From Aromatoleum diolicum (lineage in GTDB: Bacteria; Pseudomonadota; Gammaproteobacteria; Burkholderiales; Rhodocyclaceae): 64,000 nucleotides of DNA. Positions 18,096-28,491 of this stretch are shown here, in pieces (the first letter of the stretch is position 1; every line of letters starts with the position of its first letter). A model generated the notes under the pieces. That model had not been told where the DNA came from and did not search any database. It worked only from the letters and a program-made list of their open reading frames with translations. A program made the translations under genes and the position numbers. Location: NCBI RefSeq assembly GCF_012910955.1, contig NZ_WTVQ01000025.1:1-64000 (forward strand), written 5' to 3'.

Positions 18096-19124
18096 ATGCT
18101 CTACGACATCGCCCGCCCCCTGCTGTTTTCGCTCGACGCGGAAACAGCGCACGAACTCTCCCTCGCTTCCCTGAATCTTGCCGGACGCCTGCTGCCCGCA
18201 GGCAAACCGGTGACCGCCGAACCAGTGCAGGCGATGGGAATCACCTTCCCCAATCGCATCGGCCTGGCTGCCGGTCTCGACAAGAACGGGGAAGCCATCG
18301 ACGGACTCGCCCGATTCGGCTTCGGCTTCATCGAGATCGGCACCATCACGCCGCGCCCGCAGCCGGGCAACCCGCGCCCGCGCATGTTCCGACTGCCCGA
18401 AGTGCGCGGCATCATCAATCGAATGGGGTTTAACAACCACGGTGTCGATGCGCTTGTCGCGAACGTGAAGGCGACCAAATTCCGAGGCATTCTCGGCATC
18501 AACATCGGCAAGAACTTCGACACCCCGATCGAGCAGGCGGCCGATGACTATCTGGCATGCCTGGACAAGGTCTACACGCTGGCGAGTTATGTGACGGTCA
18601 ATATCTCGTCACCCAACACGAAGAACTTGCGGCAATTGCAGGGCGAGTCCGAACTCGACGACCTCCTGGGACGCCTGAAGGCGCGTCAGGAGCAACTCGC
18701 TGACCGCCACGGACGCTATGTGCCGCTAACTCTCAAGATCGCTCCCGATCTGGAGCCGGCGCAAGTGATCAATATTGCCGACGCCCTGCGTCGCCATCGC
18801 ATCGACGGCGTAATCGCGACCAACACCACGATTTCGCGTGACAAGGTGCAGGGTGTCCGCTACGCCGAACAGCAGGGCGGACTCTCCGGAGCGCCGGTCT
18901 TCGAAGCGTCGACAGCGGTTGTTGCACAGCTCGCGCAGACGCTTGCAGGCGAGCTCCCGATCATCGCGGCCGGCGGCGTGCTCGACGGGCGCGGCGCACA
19001 GGCCAAGCTTGATGCCGGGGCCACCCTGGTGCAACTGTATAGTGGGCTGATCTATCGCGGCCCCGGACTTGTTGCGGAATGCGTACACGCGACCGCCGAC
19101 CATTCCGACTCACATCGCGCCTGA
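18096..19124 (+). CDS. pyrD: Dihydroorotate dehydrogenase (quinone)
   Basis: Class 2, membrane-associated FMN enzyme of pyrimidine synthesis that oxidises dihydroorotate to orotate and reduces ubiquinone. 342 residues. The N-terminal helical extension ([23 protein letters not shown]) is the membrane/quinone-tunnel segment of class 2. FMN- and substrate-binding regions are visible: [43 protein letters not shown] (with the catalytic Ser region), and [31 protein letters not shown]. Confidence 0.98.
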   Translation: MLYDIARPLLFSLDAETAHELSLASLNLAGRLLPAGKPVTAEPVQAMGITFPNRIGLAAGLDKNGEAIDGLARFGFGFIEIGTITPRPQPGNPRPRMFRLPEVRGIINRMGFNNHGVDALVANVKATKFRGILGINIGKNFDTPIEQAADDYLACLDKVYTLASYVTVNISSPNTKNLRQLQGESELDDLLGRLKARQEQLADRHGRYVPLTLKIAPDLEPAQVINIADALRRHRIDGVIATNTTISRDKVQGVRYAEQQGGLSGAPVFEASTAVVAQLAQTLAGELPIIAAGGVLDGRGAQAKLDAGATLVQLYSGLIYRGPGLVAECVHATADHSDSHRA

Positions 19125-19173
19125 CACGCCGTGCAAACCGCGCGAAAGGCATATGCCTATAACCCCGTCGGGC

Positions 19174-19202
19174 TTGAGCCGTGCCTGACGGCGGGCGATA
19201 AT
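19174..19202 (+). promoter_or_regulatory. Promoter of the rnf operon
   Basis: TTGAGC (19174-19179), a 17-bp spacer, then GATAAT (19197-19202). The predicted start near 19209 leaves about 20 bases of leader before the preferred rnfA ATG. Confidence 0.65.
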
Positions 19203-19228
19203 CCACCGATTACATGCGGTGCTGGATC

Positions 19229-19813
19229 ATGAGCAGCTACATCTTCGTCGTCATCGGCGCGGTCCTCGTCAATAATGTCGTGTTCGTCCGCATCCTCGGG
19301 TTATGCCCGTTCATGGGGGTATCGAAGAAGCTGGAAACCGCTATCGGCATGGGCGCGGCAACCACCTTCGTGCTGACCCTGGCGTCGGGCACCAGCTACC
19401 TGATCGACCATTACCTGCTGCAGCCTTACGATCTCGCGTACCTGCGCACACTGGCCTTTATTGTCGTCATTGCGGCCATCGTGCAACTGACGGAGCTGGT
19501 GATTGAAAAGACCAGTCCGGTACTGCATCAGGTACTAGGCATCTATCTCCCGCTGATCACGACGAACTGTGCCGTGCTCGGAATTCCGCTGCTCAATGTC
19601 GGCCTCAAGCATAATTTGCTTGAATCCCTTCTATTTGGCTTCGGATCATCCATCGGCTTTACAATGGCGCTGGTGCTGTTCGCAGGTATCCGTGAACGGC
19701 TGGACGGGGCGGACGTACCCACTCCTTTTCGCGGCACGGCCATCGCAATGATCACTGCCGGGTTCATGAGCCTGGCCTTCATGGGGTTCGCCGGACTGGA
19801 CCGCTTTCAGTAA
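19229..19813 (+). CDS. rnfA: Electron transport complex subunit RnfA
   Basis: Membrane subunit of the Rnf complex, an ion-translocating ferredoxin:NAD oxidoreductase. 194 residues, six membrane helices. Family signature [29 protein letters not shown] at the N-terminus and [12 protein letters not shown] in the middle; the two conserved Cys in membrane half-helices (LCPF and NCAV) match those proposed to hold a [2Fe-2S] cluster with RnfE. ATG at 19229 gives the conserved start; the in-frame ATG at 19214 would add five residues and lies too near the promoter. Confidence 0.95.
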   Translation: MSSYIFVVIGAVLVNNVVFVRILGLCPFMGVSKKLETAIGMGAATTFVLTLASGTSYLIDHYLLQPYDLAYLRTLAFIVVIAAIVQLTELVIEKTSPVLHQVLGIYLPLITTNCAVLGIPLLNVGLKHNLLESLLFGFGSSIGFTMALVLFAGIRERLDGADVPTPFRGTAIAMITAGFMSLAFMGFAGLDRFQ

Positions 19814-19911
19814 ATCACGCTGGCGAAGAACTAAAAGATTCCTGATATGGCGCAAATGCCGCAGCCCCTTGCCGGGATAATCTCCCGCGCCCAGCTTCTT
19901 GCCTTGATTCC

Positions 19912-20463
19912 ATGCTGACCGCCCTCCTCATCATGACCGGAATCGCTATAGTGCTGGGTGCAGCGCTAGGCTATGCCTCGATCCGTTTCAAGGTCGAAGG
20001 CGATCCGCTGGTCGAAAAGATCGACGCAATCCTTCCCCAGACCCAGTGTGGCCAGTGTGGCTACCCCGGCTGCAAGCCTTACGCACAGGCTATCTCCAAC
20101 GGCGAGGCAGACATCAACCAGTGTCCGCCTGGCGGCGAAGAAGGCATCCGCAAACTGGCCGACTTGCTCGGGCGGGAATTCAAGCCTTTGTCGGAAGAGC
20201 ACGGCCACGAAAAACCCAAGTCCGTTGCATTCATCAACGAACAATTGTGCATCGGCTGCACCTTGTGCATTCAGGCCTGCCCGGTCGACGCCATCGTCGG
20301 CGCCGCCAAGCAGATGCATACGGTGGTTTCGCCGCTGTGCACCGGCTGCGAGTTGTGTGTTGCGCCCTGCCCCGTCGATTGCATAGCAATGGTACCGGTA
20401 GGAGAAACAGTCGAAACCTGGAAATGGAAATATCCGGTGATTGAGTTGAGGCCGGCTGCATGA
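19912..20463 (+). CDS. rnfB: Electron transport complex subunit RnfB
   Basis: Membrane-anchored ferredoxin-like subunit, the entry point for electrons. 183 residues: an N-terminal membrane helix (about 2-22), a four-Cys cluster domain [16 protein letters not shown] followed by a further Cys (QCPPGG), then two [4Fe-4S] ferredoxin motifs [16 protein letters not shown] and [16 protein letters not shown]. Shorter than some RnfB proteins that carry extra C-terminal clusters. It overlaps rnfC by 4 bp. Confidence 0.96.
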   Translation: MLTALLIMTGIAIVLGAALGYASIRFKVEGDPLVEKIDAILPQTQCGQCGYPGCKPYAQAISNGEADINQCPPGGEEGIRKLADLLGREFKPLSEEHGHEKPKSVAFINEQLCIGCTLCIQACPVDAIVGAAKQMHTVVSPLCTGCELCVAPCPVDCIAMVPVGETVETWKWKYPVIELRPAA

Positions 20464-22100
20464 TCGCCCGATTGTTCAATTTCAGGGGTGGCGTCAAGCC
20501 CGTATCCCACAAGAACGAGTCATCCGCGACACCGATCGTCAAAGCCCCCCTGCCACCGCGGCTCGTGATTCCGTTGCGCCAGAGTATCCGCTCGACGGCG
20601 CGCTGCCTGGTTCAACCTGGCCAAAGGGTACTTAAGGGCGAACACATCGGCGAGGGCGAAGGGCCACTGGGAACCAGTGTTCATGCGTCGACCTCCGGCA
20701 CGGTAGTCGAGATCGCGTCATTTCCGATGGCGCATGCTTCGGGGCTCGAGACACCGTCCGTGGTCATCGAACCGGACGGCGAGGACCGCTGGATTGATCA
20801 TGCACCACTCGATTACCGCAACGTATCGCGCAATGCAGCACTGGCCTACCTGAGGAATAGCGGCATCGTCGGCATGGGCGGTGCGGGTTTCCCGACGCAC
20901 GTCAAGCTTGGCAACGGTAGCGGCATCGACACGCTGGTGATCAACGGCGCCGAATGCGAGCCGTGGATCACCTGTGACGACCGGCTGATGCGCGAACGCG
21001 CTGCCGAGGTCCTGTCGGGCGCGACGATCCTGCGCGAACTGATCGGTGCAAGGCGGGTGCTCATCGGCATCGAGGACAACAAGCCCGAGGCCATCACGGC
21101 AATGCGCGCGGCTGCGAGCGGTGTGGGCGACACATTGGAAATCGTACCGGTGCCAACCCTCTACCCTGCGGGCGGAGAAAAGCAGCTGATCCGCGTGCTC
21201 ACCGGCATCGAAATTGCACAGGGCAAGCTGGGCGCCGATTTCGGCGTGCAATGTTTCAACGTCGGCACGGCACAGGCGGTGCACCGCGCAATCCATCATG
21301 GCGAGCCGCTCCTTTCGCGCATCGTGACGCTCACCGGCAACGTCGCACACCCTGGCAACTACGAAGTGCTGCTTGGCACACCCGTCGATGCGCTGCTAAA
21401 GCTGGCGGGCCCGAAAGCCGACACTGACCGCTACATCATGGGCGGTCCGATGATGGGCATTGACCTGCAGAGCCTCAAGGTGCCAGTGGTCAAGGGCACG
21501 AATTGCGTGATATCGGCCTCCCCTGCGCTGTTCCCGCCGCCCCCCCCCGAACTGCCCTGCATCCGTTGCGGCGCCTGCGCACGAGCGTGCCCGGCAGACC
21601 TGCAACCTTTCGAACTTTACTGGTTTTCGCGCGCGAAGAACTTCGGCAAGACACAGGAATACCACTTGTTCGATTGCATCGAATGCGGCTGCTGCGCCTT
21701 CGTCTGCCCCTCGCGCATTCCCCTGGTCGACTACTACCGCTTCGCGAAGAGCGAGATCTGGGCGCGCGAGCGCGACCTCAAGGCCTCCGATCAGGCACGC
21801 GACCGGTTTGAATTCCGCAACTTCCGGCAGGAACGCGAGAAGGAGGAGAAAGCGGCGAAGCTCGCGGCAAAGGCTGCCGAAACACGTGCCAAGCTGGCGG
21901 ACGGCACATCTGCCGGCGCAGCTGAAGCCCCCCCGCCAGTGAGCGACGAGGATCCCAAGAAGGCGCTAATTGCCGCCGCACTGGCACGCGCCAAGCAACA
22001 GAAAGCGGCCGTCACACCGCAAAACACCGAAGACCTGAGCCCCGAAACGCAAGCCGAGATTGACGAGATCGAAGCGCGGCGTGAAAAGCTGAACGACTAG
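20460..22100 (+). CDS. rnfC: Electron transport complex subunit RnfC
   Basis: Peripheral subunit with FMN/NADH-binding (Complex I 51-kDa-like) and two [4Fe-4S] clusters. 546 residues. NADH/FMN region: [16 protein letters not shown] and [17 protein letters not shown]. Cluster motifs: [17 protein letters not shown] and [22 protein letters not shown]. The C-terminal 100 residues form a charged Ala/Lys/Glu-rich helical tail, typical of Gram-negative RnfC and the least conserved part. It starts in the last codon of rnfB. Confidence 0.96.
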   Translation: MIARLFNFRGGVKPVSHKNESSATPIVKAPLPPRLVIPLRQSIRSTARCLVQPGQRVLKGEHIGEGEGPLGTSVHASTSGTVVEIASFPMAHASGLETPSVVIEPDGEDRWIDHAPLDYRNVSRNAALAYLRNSGIVGMGGAGFPTHVKLGNGSGIDTLVINGAECEPWITCDDRLMRERAAEVLSGATILRELIGARRVLIGIEDNKPEAITAMRAAASGVGDTLEIVPVPTLYPAGGEKQLIRVLTGIEIAQGKLGADFGVQCFNVGTAQAVHRAIHHGEPLLSRIVTLTGNVAHPGNYEVLLGTPVDALLKLAGPKADTDRYIMGGPMMGIDLQSLKVPVVKGTNCVISASPALFPPPPPELPCIRCGACARACPADLQPFELYWFSRAKNFGKTQEYHLFDCIECGCCAFVCPSRIPLVDYYRFAKSEIWARERDLKASDQARDRFEFRNFRQEREKEEKAAKLAAKAAETRAKLADGTSAGAAEAPPPVSDEDPKKALIAAALARAKQQKAAVTPQNTEDLSPETQAEIDEIEARREKLND

Positions 22101-22122
22101 AACGCCGACACAACGCCCTGAC

Positions 22123-23130
22123 ATGATCCATTCTCCCTACATTCGCAAGCCCGCCAGCGTCCAGAGCGTGATGCTGACCGTGCTGATTGCGCTGATCCCG
22201 GGCATTGCCGCCTACGTATGGCAGATCGCAGCTGTCGTGCTTGTGAATCTCGTCATTGCAACAGTGACGGCACTCCTTGCCGAAGCAGCCATGCTCAAGG
22301 TGCGCGGTCGTCCACTGGCTCCCGCGCTGTCTGATCTATCGGCCGTCGTGACCGCCTGGCTGGTGGTGCTGTGCTTTCCGCCAATTCTGCCGTGGTGGGC
22401 GACGGTGCTGGGGGTACTGATCGCGATCGTCGCCGTCAAGCATCTGTACGGTGGCCTTGGTCAGAACCCGTTCAATCCGGCAATGGTTGCCTATTGCGCG
22501 ATGATCATCGCCTTCCCGTCGCTGATGTCGCAGTGGCCGCCCGCCGGCCAGTTGGACCTGCAAACGCAACTCGATCTGGTGCTCGGTGGCGTGCGCGAGC
22601 TTGATGCGATCACCGGTGCCACAGCGCTGGACGCCATACGTACCGGTCTGCGCGCTGGTAACACAAGCGTCGACGCGCTGCTGACCCAATCCGCCTTCGG
22701 CCAATTCGGCGGACGCGGCTGGGAGTGGCTGGCTCTTGGATACCTCGCAGGCGGAATCTATCTGCTGGTACGCGGCATCATCACCTGGCACATGCCGACC
22801 GCGTTCATCGTTGGGCTCGCCGTGATATCGGGTGCGTTCTGGCTCACCAATCCGGCGCAGTTCGCATCACCGCTATTCCATCTCGCGAGTGGCGGCGCGA
22901 TGCTGGCGGCATTCTTCATCGTCACCGACCCGGTTTCGGGCGCCGCCACACCGCACGGCAAGCTGATTTTCGCTGCAGGTATCGCGCTCATCGCGTACCT
23001 GATCCGCGCATTCGGCGCCTTCCCCGAGGGCATCGCCTTCGCCGTGCTGCTAATGAACATCTGCGTCCCATTGATCGACATGAACACGCAACCACCGGTC
23101 TTCGGCCACCGCGGGGGCAAAGCACGATGA
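22123..23130 (+). CDS. rnfD: Electron transport complex subunit RnfD
   Basis: Polytopic membrane subunit (335 residues, about 9-10 helices), NqrB-like. The motif ITGATALDAIRTG supplies the Thr to which FMN is covalently attached. Other family features: YGGLGQNPFNPAMVAY and a C-terminal DPVSGAATPHGK. Its stop overlaps the rnfG start codon. Confidence 0.95.
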   Translation: MIHSPYIRKPASVQSVMLTVLIALIPGIAAYVWQIAAVVLVNLVIATVTALLAEAAMLKVRGRPLAPALSDLSAVVTAWLVVLCFPPILPWWATVLGVLIAIVAVKHLYGGLGQNPFNPAMVAYCAMIIAFPSLMSQWPPAGQLDLQTQLDLVLGGVRELDAITGATALDAIRTGLRAGNTSVDALLTQSAFGQFGGRGWEWLALGYLAGGIYLLVRGIITWHMPTAFIVGLAVISGAFWLTNPAQFASPLFHLASGGAMLAAFFIVTDPVSGAATPHGKLIFAAGIALIAYLIRAFGAFPEGIAFAVLLMNICVPLIDMNTQPPVFGHRGGKAR

Positions 23131-23789
23131 GCCATCGCTACACCGCCGCCAATACGTCGCTGCGCACGGCGGGGATCATGGTGCTGTTCACCGTTACCTT
23201 CACCGCAGTAATGTCGGCGACCTACGATGCCACCCGTCCGGCCATCGAAGCGTCCGCGCAGGAAGGAAAGATGCGCCTGATCAACGAGGTCCTCCCGCCT
23301 TCCAGCTACGACAATGGGCTGCTTGACGACTTCGTCACCCTGGGCCCCACCCCGCAACTCGGACTCGACGACGGCGGGCGCATCTATCGTGCCCGCCGCG
23401 CCGGCGCGCCAGCGGCGCTGGTACTGGAGGCAGCGGCACCTGATGGCTACGCAGGACGCATCCAATTGGTCGTGGCGGTCGGTGCTGACGGCCGCGTGAG
23501 CGGCGTGCGCGCGGTCGGCCACAAGGAGACCCCGGGGCTGGGTGACTACATCGACCCACGCAAGGACCGCAACAAGACACAGCCCTGGATCGGCCAGTTC
23601 GCTGGCGTTTCGCTCGCCGATGTTGCCGCAGCGAAATGGACCGTCAAACGCGACGGCGGCGCATTTGCCTACCGGATCGGCGCCACCATCAGCGCTCGTG
23701 CGGTAAGCCGCGCGACGGGGCGCGTCCTCGAATACGCCACCGAGAACCGCGATGCCCTATTTGCGGCGCAATCGGGCAGCCGGATCTGA
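23127..23789 (+). CDS. rnfG: Electron transport complex subunit RnfG
   Basis: 220 residues: one N-terminal membrane helix (about 13-31) and a periplasmic FMN-binding domain. The FMN attachment region reads RIGATISARAVSRA, the [S/T]GAT-type motif with the Thr that receives FMN. GHKETPGLGDYID is the conserved loop. The ATG at 23127 overlaps the rnfD stop (ATGA); longer in-frame extensions upstream lie entirely inside rnfD. Confidence 0.95.
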   Translation: MSHRYTAANTSLRTAGIMVLFTVTFTAVMSATYDATRPAIEASAQEGKMRLINEVLPPSSYDNGLLDDFVTLGPTPQLGLDDGGRIYRARRAGAPAALVLEAAAPDGYAGRIQLVVAVGADGRVSGVRAVGHKETPGLGDYIDPRKDRNKTQPWIGQFAGVSLADVAAAKWTVKRDGGAFAYRIGATISARAVSRATGRVLEYATENRDALFAAQSGSRI

Positions 23790-23804
23790 CAGGAGAACCG
23801 CAAC

Positions 23805-24503
23805 ATGAACCTGCAGAGCTTTCGTGAAAGTGCCTGGAATGGCCTGTGGCGGCAAAATACCGGCCTTGTGCAGCTGCTCGGACTGTGCCCGATCCTCGCG
23901 GTCAGCACGAGTGTTGTCAATGCGGTCAGCCTGGGTCTGGCGACGGTACTCGTCATGGCGGTATCGAATTTCGCGGTGGCCTCGCTGCGCAATTTCATCC
24001 CATACGAGATCCGCATTCCAGTCTTCGTCCTGATCATCGCGGCACTGACGACTGTCGTGGACCTGGCCTTCAATGCCTATTTTCACGATCTCTACCTCGT
24101 GCTCGGCATCTTCATCCCGCTGATCGTCACCAACTGCATCGTGCTTGCACGCGTGGAAGCCTTCGCGGCGAAGAATGACCCGGTTTCATCGACTGTCGAT
24201 GGCGTGATGATGGGACTCGGACTGGTATGCGTGCTCGCCGTGCTGGGCGGGCTGCGCGAGCTTGTTGGCAACGGCACCTTGTTTTCGGGCATCGAGATGT
24301 TGGTCCCCAGCCTTTCGCCGATTGCTGTCTTCGGGAACGACTACCCCGGCTTCCTGATCGGGGTCCTGCCACCGGGTGCGTTTTTTACCCTCGGCTGCCT
24401 GATCGCGCTGTCGAACTGGATGAGAACCCGCGCAGCACAGCGCAAACATGCGATGCTGCGGCCGGCAGCTCCCGTCGCGGACGAAGCGCCTTCGGCGCCC
24501 TGA
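23805..24503 (+). CDS. rnfE: Electron transport complex subunit RnfE
   Basis: Membrane subunit of 232 residues homologous to RnfA. Signatures: NTGLVQLLGLCPILAVSTSVVNAVSLGLA and FIPLIVTNCIVLARVEAFAAKN, with Cys residues equivalent to those of RnfA. Six membrane helices. AGGAG precedes the start at a good distance. It completes the set rnfABCDGE in the usual order, so the complex is probably functional. Confidence 0.96.
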   Translation: MNLQSFRESAWNGLWRQNTGLVQLLGLCPILAVSTSVVNAVSLGLATVLVMAVSNFAVASLRNFIPYEIRIPVFVLIIAALTTVVDLAFNAYFHDLYLVLGIFIPLIVTNCIVLARVEAFAAKNDPVSSTVDGVMMGLGLVCVLAVLGGLRELVGNGTLFSGIEMLVPSLSPIAVFGNDYPGFLIGVLPPGAFFTLGCLIALSNWMRTRAAQRKHAMLRPAAPVADEAPSAP

Positions 24504-24518
24504 GGCGCACGATCGGCA

Positions 24519-25151
24519 ATGCACCGCGCCGCCGTTAACGAGTTTTTTCGGCGCCTCGCCGATGCGGATCCGAGTCCGACCACGGAGCTCGAATACGCCT
24601 CTCCGTTCCAGTTGCTGGTGGCCGTGGTGCTGTCCGCACAGGCCACCGACAAGAGCGTAAACCTGGCGACCCGTGGGCTGTTCGCCGCGGCGCCAACACC
24701 CGAGGCGATGCTTACGCTGGGCGAGGAAGGCGTCGCCGACTACATCAAGACGATCGGCCTGTTTCGCAACAAGGCAAGAAATACGGTGGCGCTGTCCCGC
24801 CTGCTGCTTGAACGCCATGCAGGTGAAGTACCGCACAACCGCATTGCGCTCGAAGCGCTGCCCGGCGTCGGGCGCAAAACCGCCAACGTCGTATTGAACA
24901 CGGTGTTCGGCGAGCCGGTGATGGCGGTCGACACGCACATCTTCCGCCTCGCCAACCGCACCGGGCTCGCCCCCGGCAAGGACGTCCTGGCCGTGGAGCA
25001 GGCACTGATGCGCCGTGTGCCCAAGGAATATCTGCAGAACGCCCACCACTGGCTGATCCTTCACGGCCGCTACGTATGCACCGCGCGCAAGCCAAAGTGC
25101 GGCGAATGTCGGGTGCGGGATCTGTGCGAATTCCGGGACAAGACGGCTTAA
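24519..25151 (+). CDS. nth: Endonuclease III
   Basis: Base-excision repair glycosylase/AP lyase for oxidised pyrimidines. 210 residues. Helix-hairpin-helix ALPGVGRKTANVVLN with the catalytic Lys, VDTHIFRLANRTG with the catalytic Asp, and a C-terminal [4Fe-4S] cluster motif C-x6-C-x2-C-x5-C (CTARKPKCGECRVRDLC). It is 15 bp after rnfE; the rnf-nth arrangement is also known from enterobacteria. Confidence 0.98.
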   Translation: MHRAAVNEFFRRLADADPSPTTELEYASPFQLLVAVVLSAQATDKSVNLATRGLFAAAPTPEAMLTLGEEGVADYIKTIGLFRNKARNTVALSRLLLERHAGEVPHNRIALEALPGVGRKTANVVLNTVFGEPVMAVDTHIFRLANRTGLAPGKDVLAVEQALMRRVPKEYLQNAHHWLILHGRYVCTARKPKCGECRVRDLCEFRDKTA

Positions 25152-25173
25152 CCCAAACTTTCATCGAGACGAC

Positions 25174-25599
25174 ATGTTCAATCCATCCCGCGATCAGGTC
25201 CGCACCTTCTTCATCGAAAGCTGGCGCAAGTACCGCGCGAAGGAAGTACTCACGCCGCTGGAACACATCGCTTCCGATCTCATCCTGCTGCACCCGGAGT
25301 ACCAGACTTTGCTGGAGGACCCGGATTCGGTCACGCGCGACTTTTCCCCCGACGAAGGCCAGATCAATCCTTTCCTGCATCTGTCGCTTCACCTTGCGAT
25401 CGAGGAGCAGCTCTCGATCGACCAACCGCCGGGCCTGCGCGCGGCGTTCGAGGCCTGTCAGAACCGCCATGGCAATCGTCACGATGCCCTGCATGACGTG
25501 CTCGAGTGCCTTGGCGAGACCATGTTCGACGCGCAGCGCAACCGGGCACAGCCGGACGGCGCGGCCTACGTGAGCCGCGTCCTCCGACGCGCACGCTGA
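25174..25599 (+). CDS. DUF1841 family protein
   Basis: 141 residues of unknown function, recognised by the family pattern MFNPSRDQVRTFFIESWRKYR, PLE.IA..LI.LHPEY, FSPDEGQINPFLHLSLHLAIEEQLSIDQP, GNRHDALHDVLECLGE and a terminal YVSRVLRR. The paired His residues (HLSLHL, HDALHDV) may bind a metal or nucleotide but this is not known. It is cytoplasmic and probably cotranscribed with nth, from which it is separated by 22 bp. Confidence 0.88.
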   Translation: MFNPSRDQVRTFFIESWRKYRAKEVLTPLEHIASDLILLHPEYQTLLEDPDSVTRDFSPDEGQINPFLHLSLHLAIEEQLSIDQPPGLRAAFEACQNRHGNRHDALHDVLECLGETMFDAQRNRAQPDGAAYVSRVLRRAR

Positions 25600-25730
25600 A
25601 CGGACGGACCTGACAGCCTGCGCCGATGCGCGGGCGAGATGCAGCTCAACTCGCATTGCATTTCCAGACAAGGCTACAATGACAAAGTCACGATTGCCAT
25701 CTCAGGCACATGAGCTGATCGGGGAAATCG

Positions 25731-28094
25731 ATGCAAGCGCCACCCGTTCCACCCGACGAAGCGCAACGCCTCGCGGCACTGCGCTCGCTTGAACTGCTCG
25801 ATACGCCGGCCGAGGAGCGCTTCGACCGGATTACCCGCATCGCACAACGGCTGTTCAACGTCCCGATTACGCTGATCAGCCTGATCGACAGCGAACGCCA
25901 GTGGTTCAAGTCCCGACAGGGCGTAGATGTCAGCGAAACTTCGCGTGAAATCTCGTTTTGCGGGCACGCAATCCTTGGCGACGACATTTTCGAGATTCCG
26001 GACGCCCTCAACGACCCCCGCTTTGCCGACAACCCGCTGGTCACCGGCCCGCCGGACCTGCGTTTTTATGCCGCAGCCCCACTGACCGGACCGGAGGGCT
26101 ACCGCGTCGGCACGCTATGCCTGATCGACCGCAGCCCGCGACACCTAGACGCCGACCAGCGTCAGCTGCTGCGCGATCTCGGCGAACAGGTGAAGGCAGA
26201 ATTCGGGCGCACGCGGCTCCAGGAGGCTATCGACGCGCTGCGCACGCATGAAGCACGCATGCGCGCGATCTTCAATACCGCGACCGACGGCATCATCACA
26301 ATTGCCGAAAACGGCATGATCGAATCTTTCAACCCGGCGGCTACCGGCATATTCGGTTACGCCCCCGCGGAGGTGATCGGACGCAATGTATCCCTCCTCA
26401 TGCCTGAACCGCATTGCAGTGAACACGACGGCTATATCACGCGTTTTCTGACGACGCGCGAGCCGCACGTGATCGGTACGCGACTGGAAATGACCGGCCG
26501 CCACAAGGCGGGCACGAGTTTCCCGATGGAGCTGTCGGTCAGCGAAACCGTTGTGGGTGGTCGGCGCTTCTTCACCGGCATTATTCGTGACATCACCGCA
26601 CGCAAGCAGGCGGAGCGCATCAAGAAGGAATTCATCTCGACGATCAGCCACGAGCTGCGCACGCCACTGACGTCGATTCGCGGGTCACTCGGATTGATCG
26701 CAGGCGGGATTGCCGGTCCGCTGCCAGACCAGGCGACCAAACTCATCGATGTGGCACATCGCAACAGCGAACGACTGGTGCGTTTGATCAATGACATCCT
26801 GGACATCGACAAGATCGAATCCGGCAAGATGCAGTTGGATCTGCAAACCCAGCCGCTGCTCCCCCTGGTTCATCACGCCATCGAAGCCAATCGCGCATAC
26901 GCGCGTGAATTCCAGGTCGGAATCACGCTAGTCAGCAGCGAAACTGAGGCCCTGGTGCGTGTCGACGCGGATCGCCTTAACCAGGCAATCACCAATCTGC
27001 TGTCCAACGCGGCCAAATTCTCCCCCGCCGACACGGATATCCAGGTTTCCGTCGAGCACCACAGCGGGGTGCTCCGGATATCGGTCGCAGACCGTGGCCC
27101 GGGGGTTCCGGAGCAGTTTCGCGATCGCATCTTCGAGAAATTCTCTCAGGCCGACGCCTCCGATACCCGGCAGAAAGGCGGCACCGGCCTGGGCCTGGCC
27201 ATTACGAAATCGTTGATCGAAGCCATGGGGGGGCGAATCGGCTACGACAGCGCAGCCCCGGGCACGACCTTCTGGTTCGAATTGCCGGCGATTCCGCGTC
27301 CCGACGCGTCACCTGCGGACAACGCTTCAGACGCGCCACGCATCCTCATCTGCGAGGACGATCCGGACGTTGCCTTATTGATCCGCTACATGCTTGAGCA
27401 TGACGGCTATCGCACGGACATCGCATGCGACGCGGAGCAGGCGCGCGAGATGCTGAGCTCTACCCACTATGACGCGATGACGCTCGATATCGCACTGCCC
27501 GGCCAGGACGGCATCACACTCATTCGCCAATTGCGCAGCGACGTCGAATCACGCAGTTTGCCGATCATCGTCGTCTCGGCCCTGGCGCAGGAAGGCAGAT
27601 CGCTCTTGGGGGGCGGCATGGCGGTGGCCGACTGGCTGGAGAAACCGATCGATCGGCAACACTTGCTTGCCGCAGTGCGCGACCGTGTGGCTGACAACGC
27701 CCCATCCCCAAAGGCCGAGAAGCGGCAACGCATCCTGCACATCGAGGACGATCCCGACGTGCATCGCTTCATTTCCGCCCTCGCGACCGAACTCGCCGAC
27801 TTCGATCACGCACCGGACCTGGACAGCGCCCGCCGTTACCTCGCGGCCCATGCCTACGATCTGATCATTCTGGATCTCAACCTGCCAGACGGCTCCGGCT
27901 GGGAGCTTCTTCCGCTGATTTCGCTGCAGGCTTCGCGTCCACGCGTGGTGGTGTTCTCCGCCAGTGACGTGTCACGACAGCATGCTCAGCATTTTGCAGC
28001 CTGCCTGGTCAAGTCGAGCACCGACAATCCAACCCTGCTCGCAACACTGAGAGCACAGATCGCACCCCACCCGACACCAGAGGATCACCAATGA
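25731..28094 (+). CDS. Hybrid sensor histidine kinase (GAF-PAS-HisKA-HATPase-REC-REC)
   Basis: 787-residue soluble hybrid kinase without membrane helices. Order: GAF (about 25-160), PAS (175-290), HisKA with the phospho-acceptor in STISHELRTPL (His about 307), HATPase_c (N box QAITNLLSNAAKFS, G1 DRGPGVP, G2 GGTGLGLAI), then two receivers (about 535-650 and 665-780). Both receivers keep the acceptor Asp (LDIALPGQDG and LDLNLPDGSG) and the conserved Lys (EKPID and LVKSS). A TACAAT box at 25675-25680 may be its -10. It overlaps the next gene (a receiver) by 4 bp. The signal sensed is unknown; the architecture suggests a cytosolic input. Confidence 0.94.
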   Translation: MQAPPVPPDEAQRLAALRSLELLDTPAEERFDRITRIAQRLFNVPITLISLIDSERQWFKSRQGVDVSETSREISFCGHAILGDDIFEIPDALNDPRFADNPLVTGPPDLRFYAAAPLTGPEGYRVGTLCLIDRSPRHLDADQRQLLRDLGEQVKAEFGRTRLQEAIDALRTHEARMRAIFNTATDGIITIAENGMIESFNPAATGIFGYAPAEVIGRNVSLLMPEPHCSEHDGYITRFLTTREPHVIGTRLEMTGRHKAGTSFPMELSVSETVVGGRRFFTGIIRDITARKQAERIKKEFISTISHELRTPLTSIRGSLGLIAGGIAGPLPDQATKLIDVAHRNSERLVRLINDILDIDKIESGKMQLDLQTQPLLPLVHHAIEANRAYAREFQVGITLVSSETEALVRVDADRLNQAITNLLSNAAKFSPADTDIQVSVEHHSGVLRISVADRGPGVPEQFRDRIFEKFSQADASDTRQKGGTGLGLAITKSLIEAMGGRIGYDSAAPGTTFWFELPAIPRPDASPADNASDAPRILICEDDPDVALLIRYMLEHDGYRTDIACDAEQAREMLSSTHYDAMTLDIALPGQDGITLIRQLRSDVESRSLPIIVVSALAQEGRSLLGGGMAVADWLEKPIDRQHLLAAVRDRVADNAPSPKAEKRQRILHIEDDPDVHRFISALATELADFDHAPDLDSARRYLAAHAYDLIILDLNLPDGSGWELLPLISLQASRPRVVVFSASDVSRQHAQHFAACLVKSSTDNPTLLATLRAQIAPHPTPEDHQ

Positions 28095-28486
28095 AACGCG
28101 ACGGTCTGAAAAATATCCTCTATGTCGAAGACGAACCTGACATTCGTTTGATCGCCACGATGGCGCTGGAGTCCCTGGGGGGGTTCACACTCGAAGTGTG
28201 CGAGTCCGGGGTGGAAGCACTTGCCAAGGCCACAGCATTCGGCCCTGACCTTTTGCTGCTCGACGTCATGATGCCCGGCATGGACGGGCCGACGACGCTA
28301 CAGGCCTTGCGCAAGTTGCCGGGGCTCGACACGGTGCCTGCAGTATTCATGACCGCCAAGGTGCAACCGCAGGAGATTGCGGAATACCATAGGCTCGGCG
28401 CACTCGACGTCATTGCCAAACCCTTCGACCCGATGACGCTGGCGGCAGCGGTCGAAGCGATCTGGCAGCGTTCGGTACGGGAGTAG
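28091..28486 (+). CDS. Single-domain response regulator
   Basis: 131 residues, only a receiver domain: acidic pair YVEDEPD, acceptor Asp in LLLLDVMMPGMDGP, the Thr/Lys switch residues in VFMTAK and IAKPFDP. No output domain, so it probably acts as a phosphate shuttle or by protein contact, like CheY or Spo0F. It is translationally coupled to the upstream kinase and followed 5 bp later by an Hpt protein. Confidence 0.93.
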   Translation: MKRDGLKNILYVEDEPDIRLIATMALESLGGFTLEVCESGVEALAKATAFGPDLLLLDVMMPGMDGPTTLQALRKLPGLDTVPAVFMTAKVQPQEIAEYHRLGALDVIAKPFDPMTLAAAVEAIWQRSVRE

Positions 28487-28491
28487 CCTGC

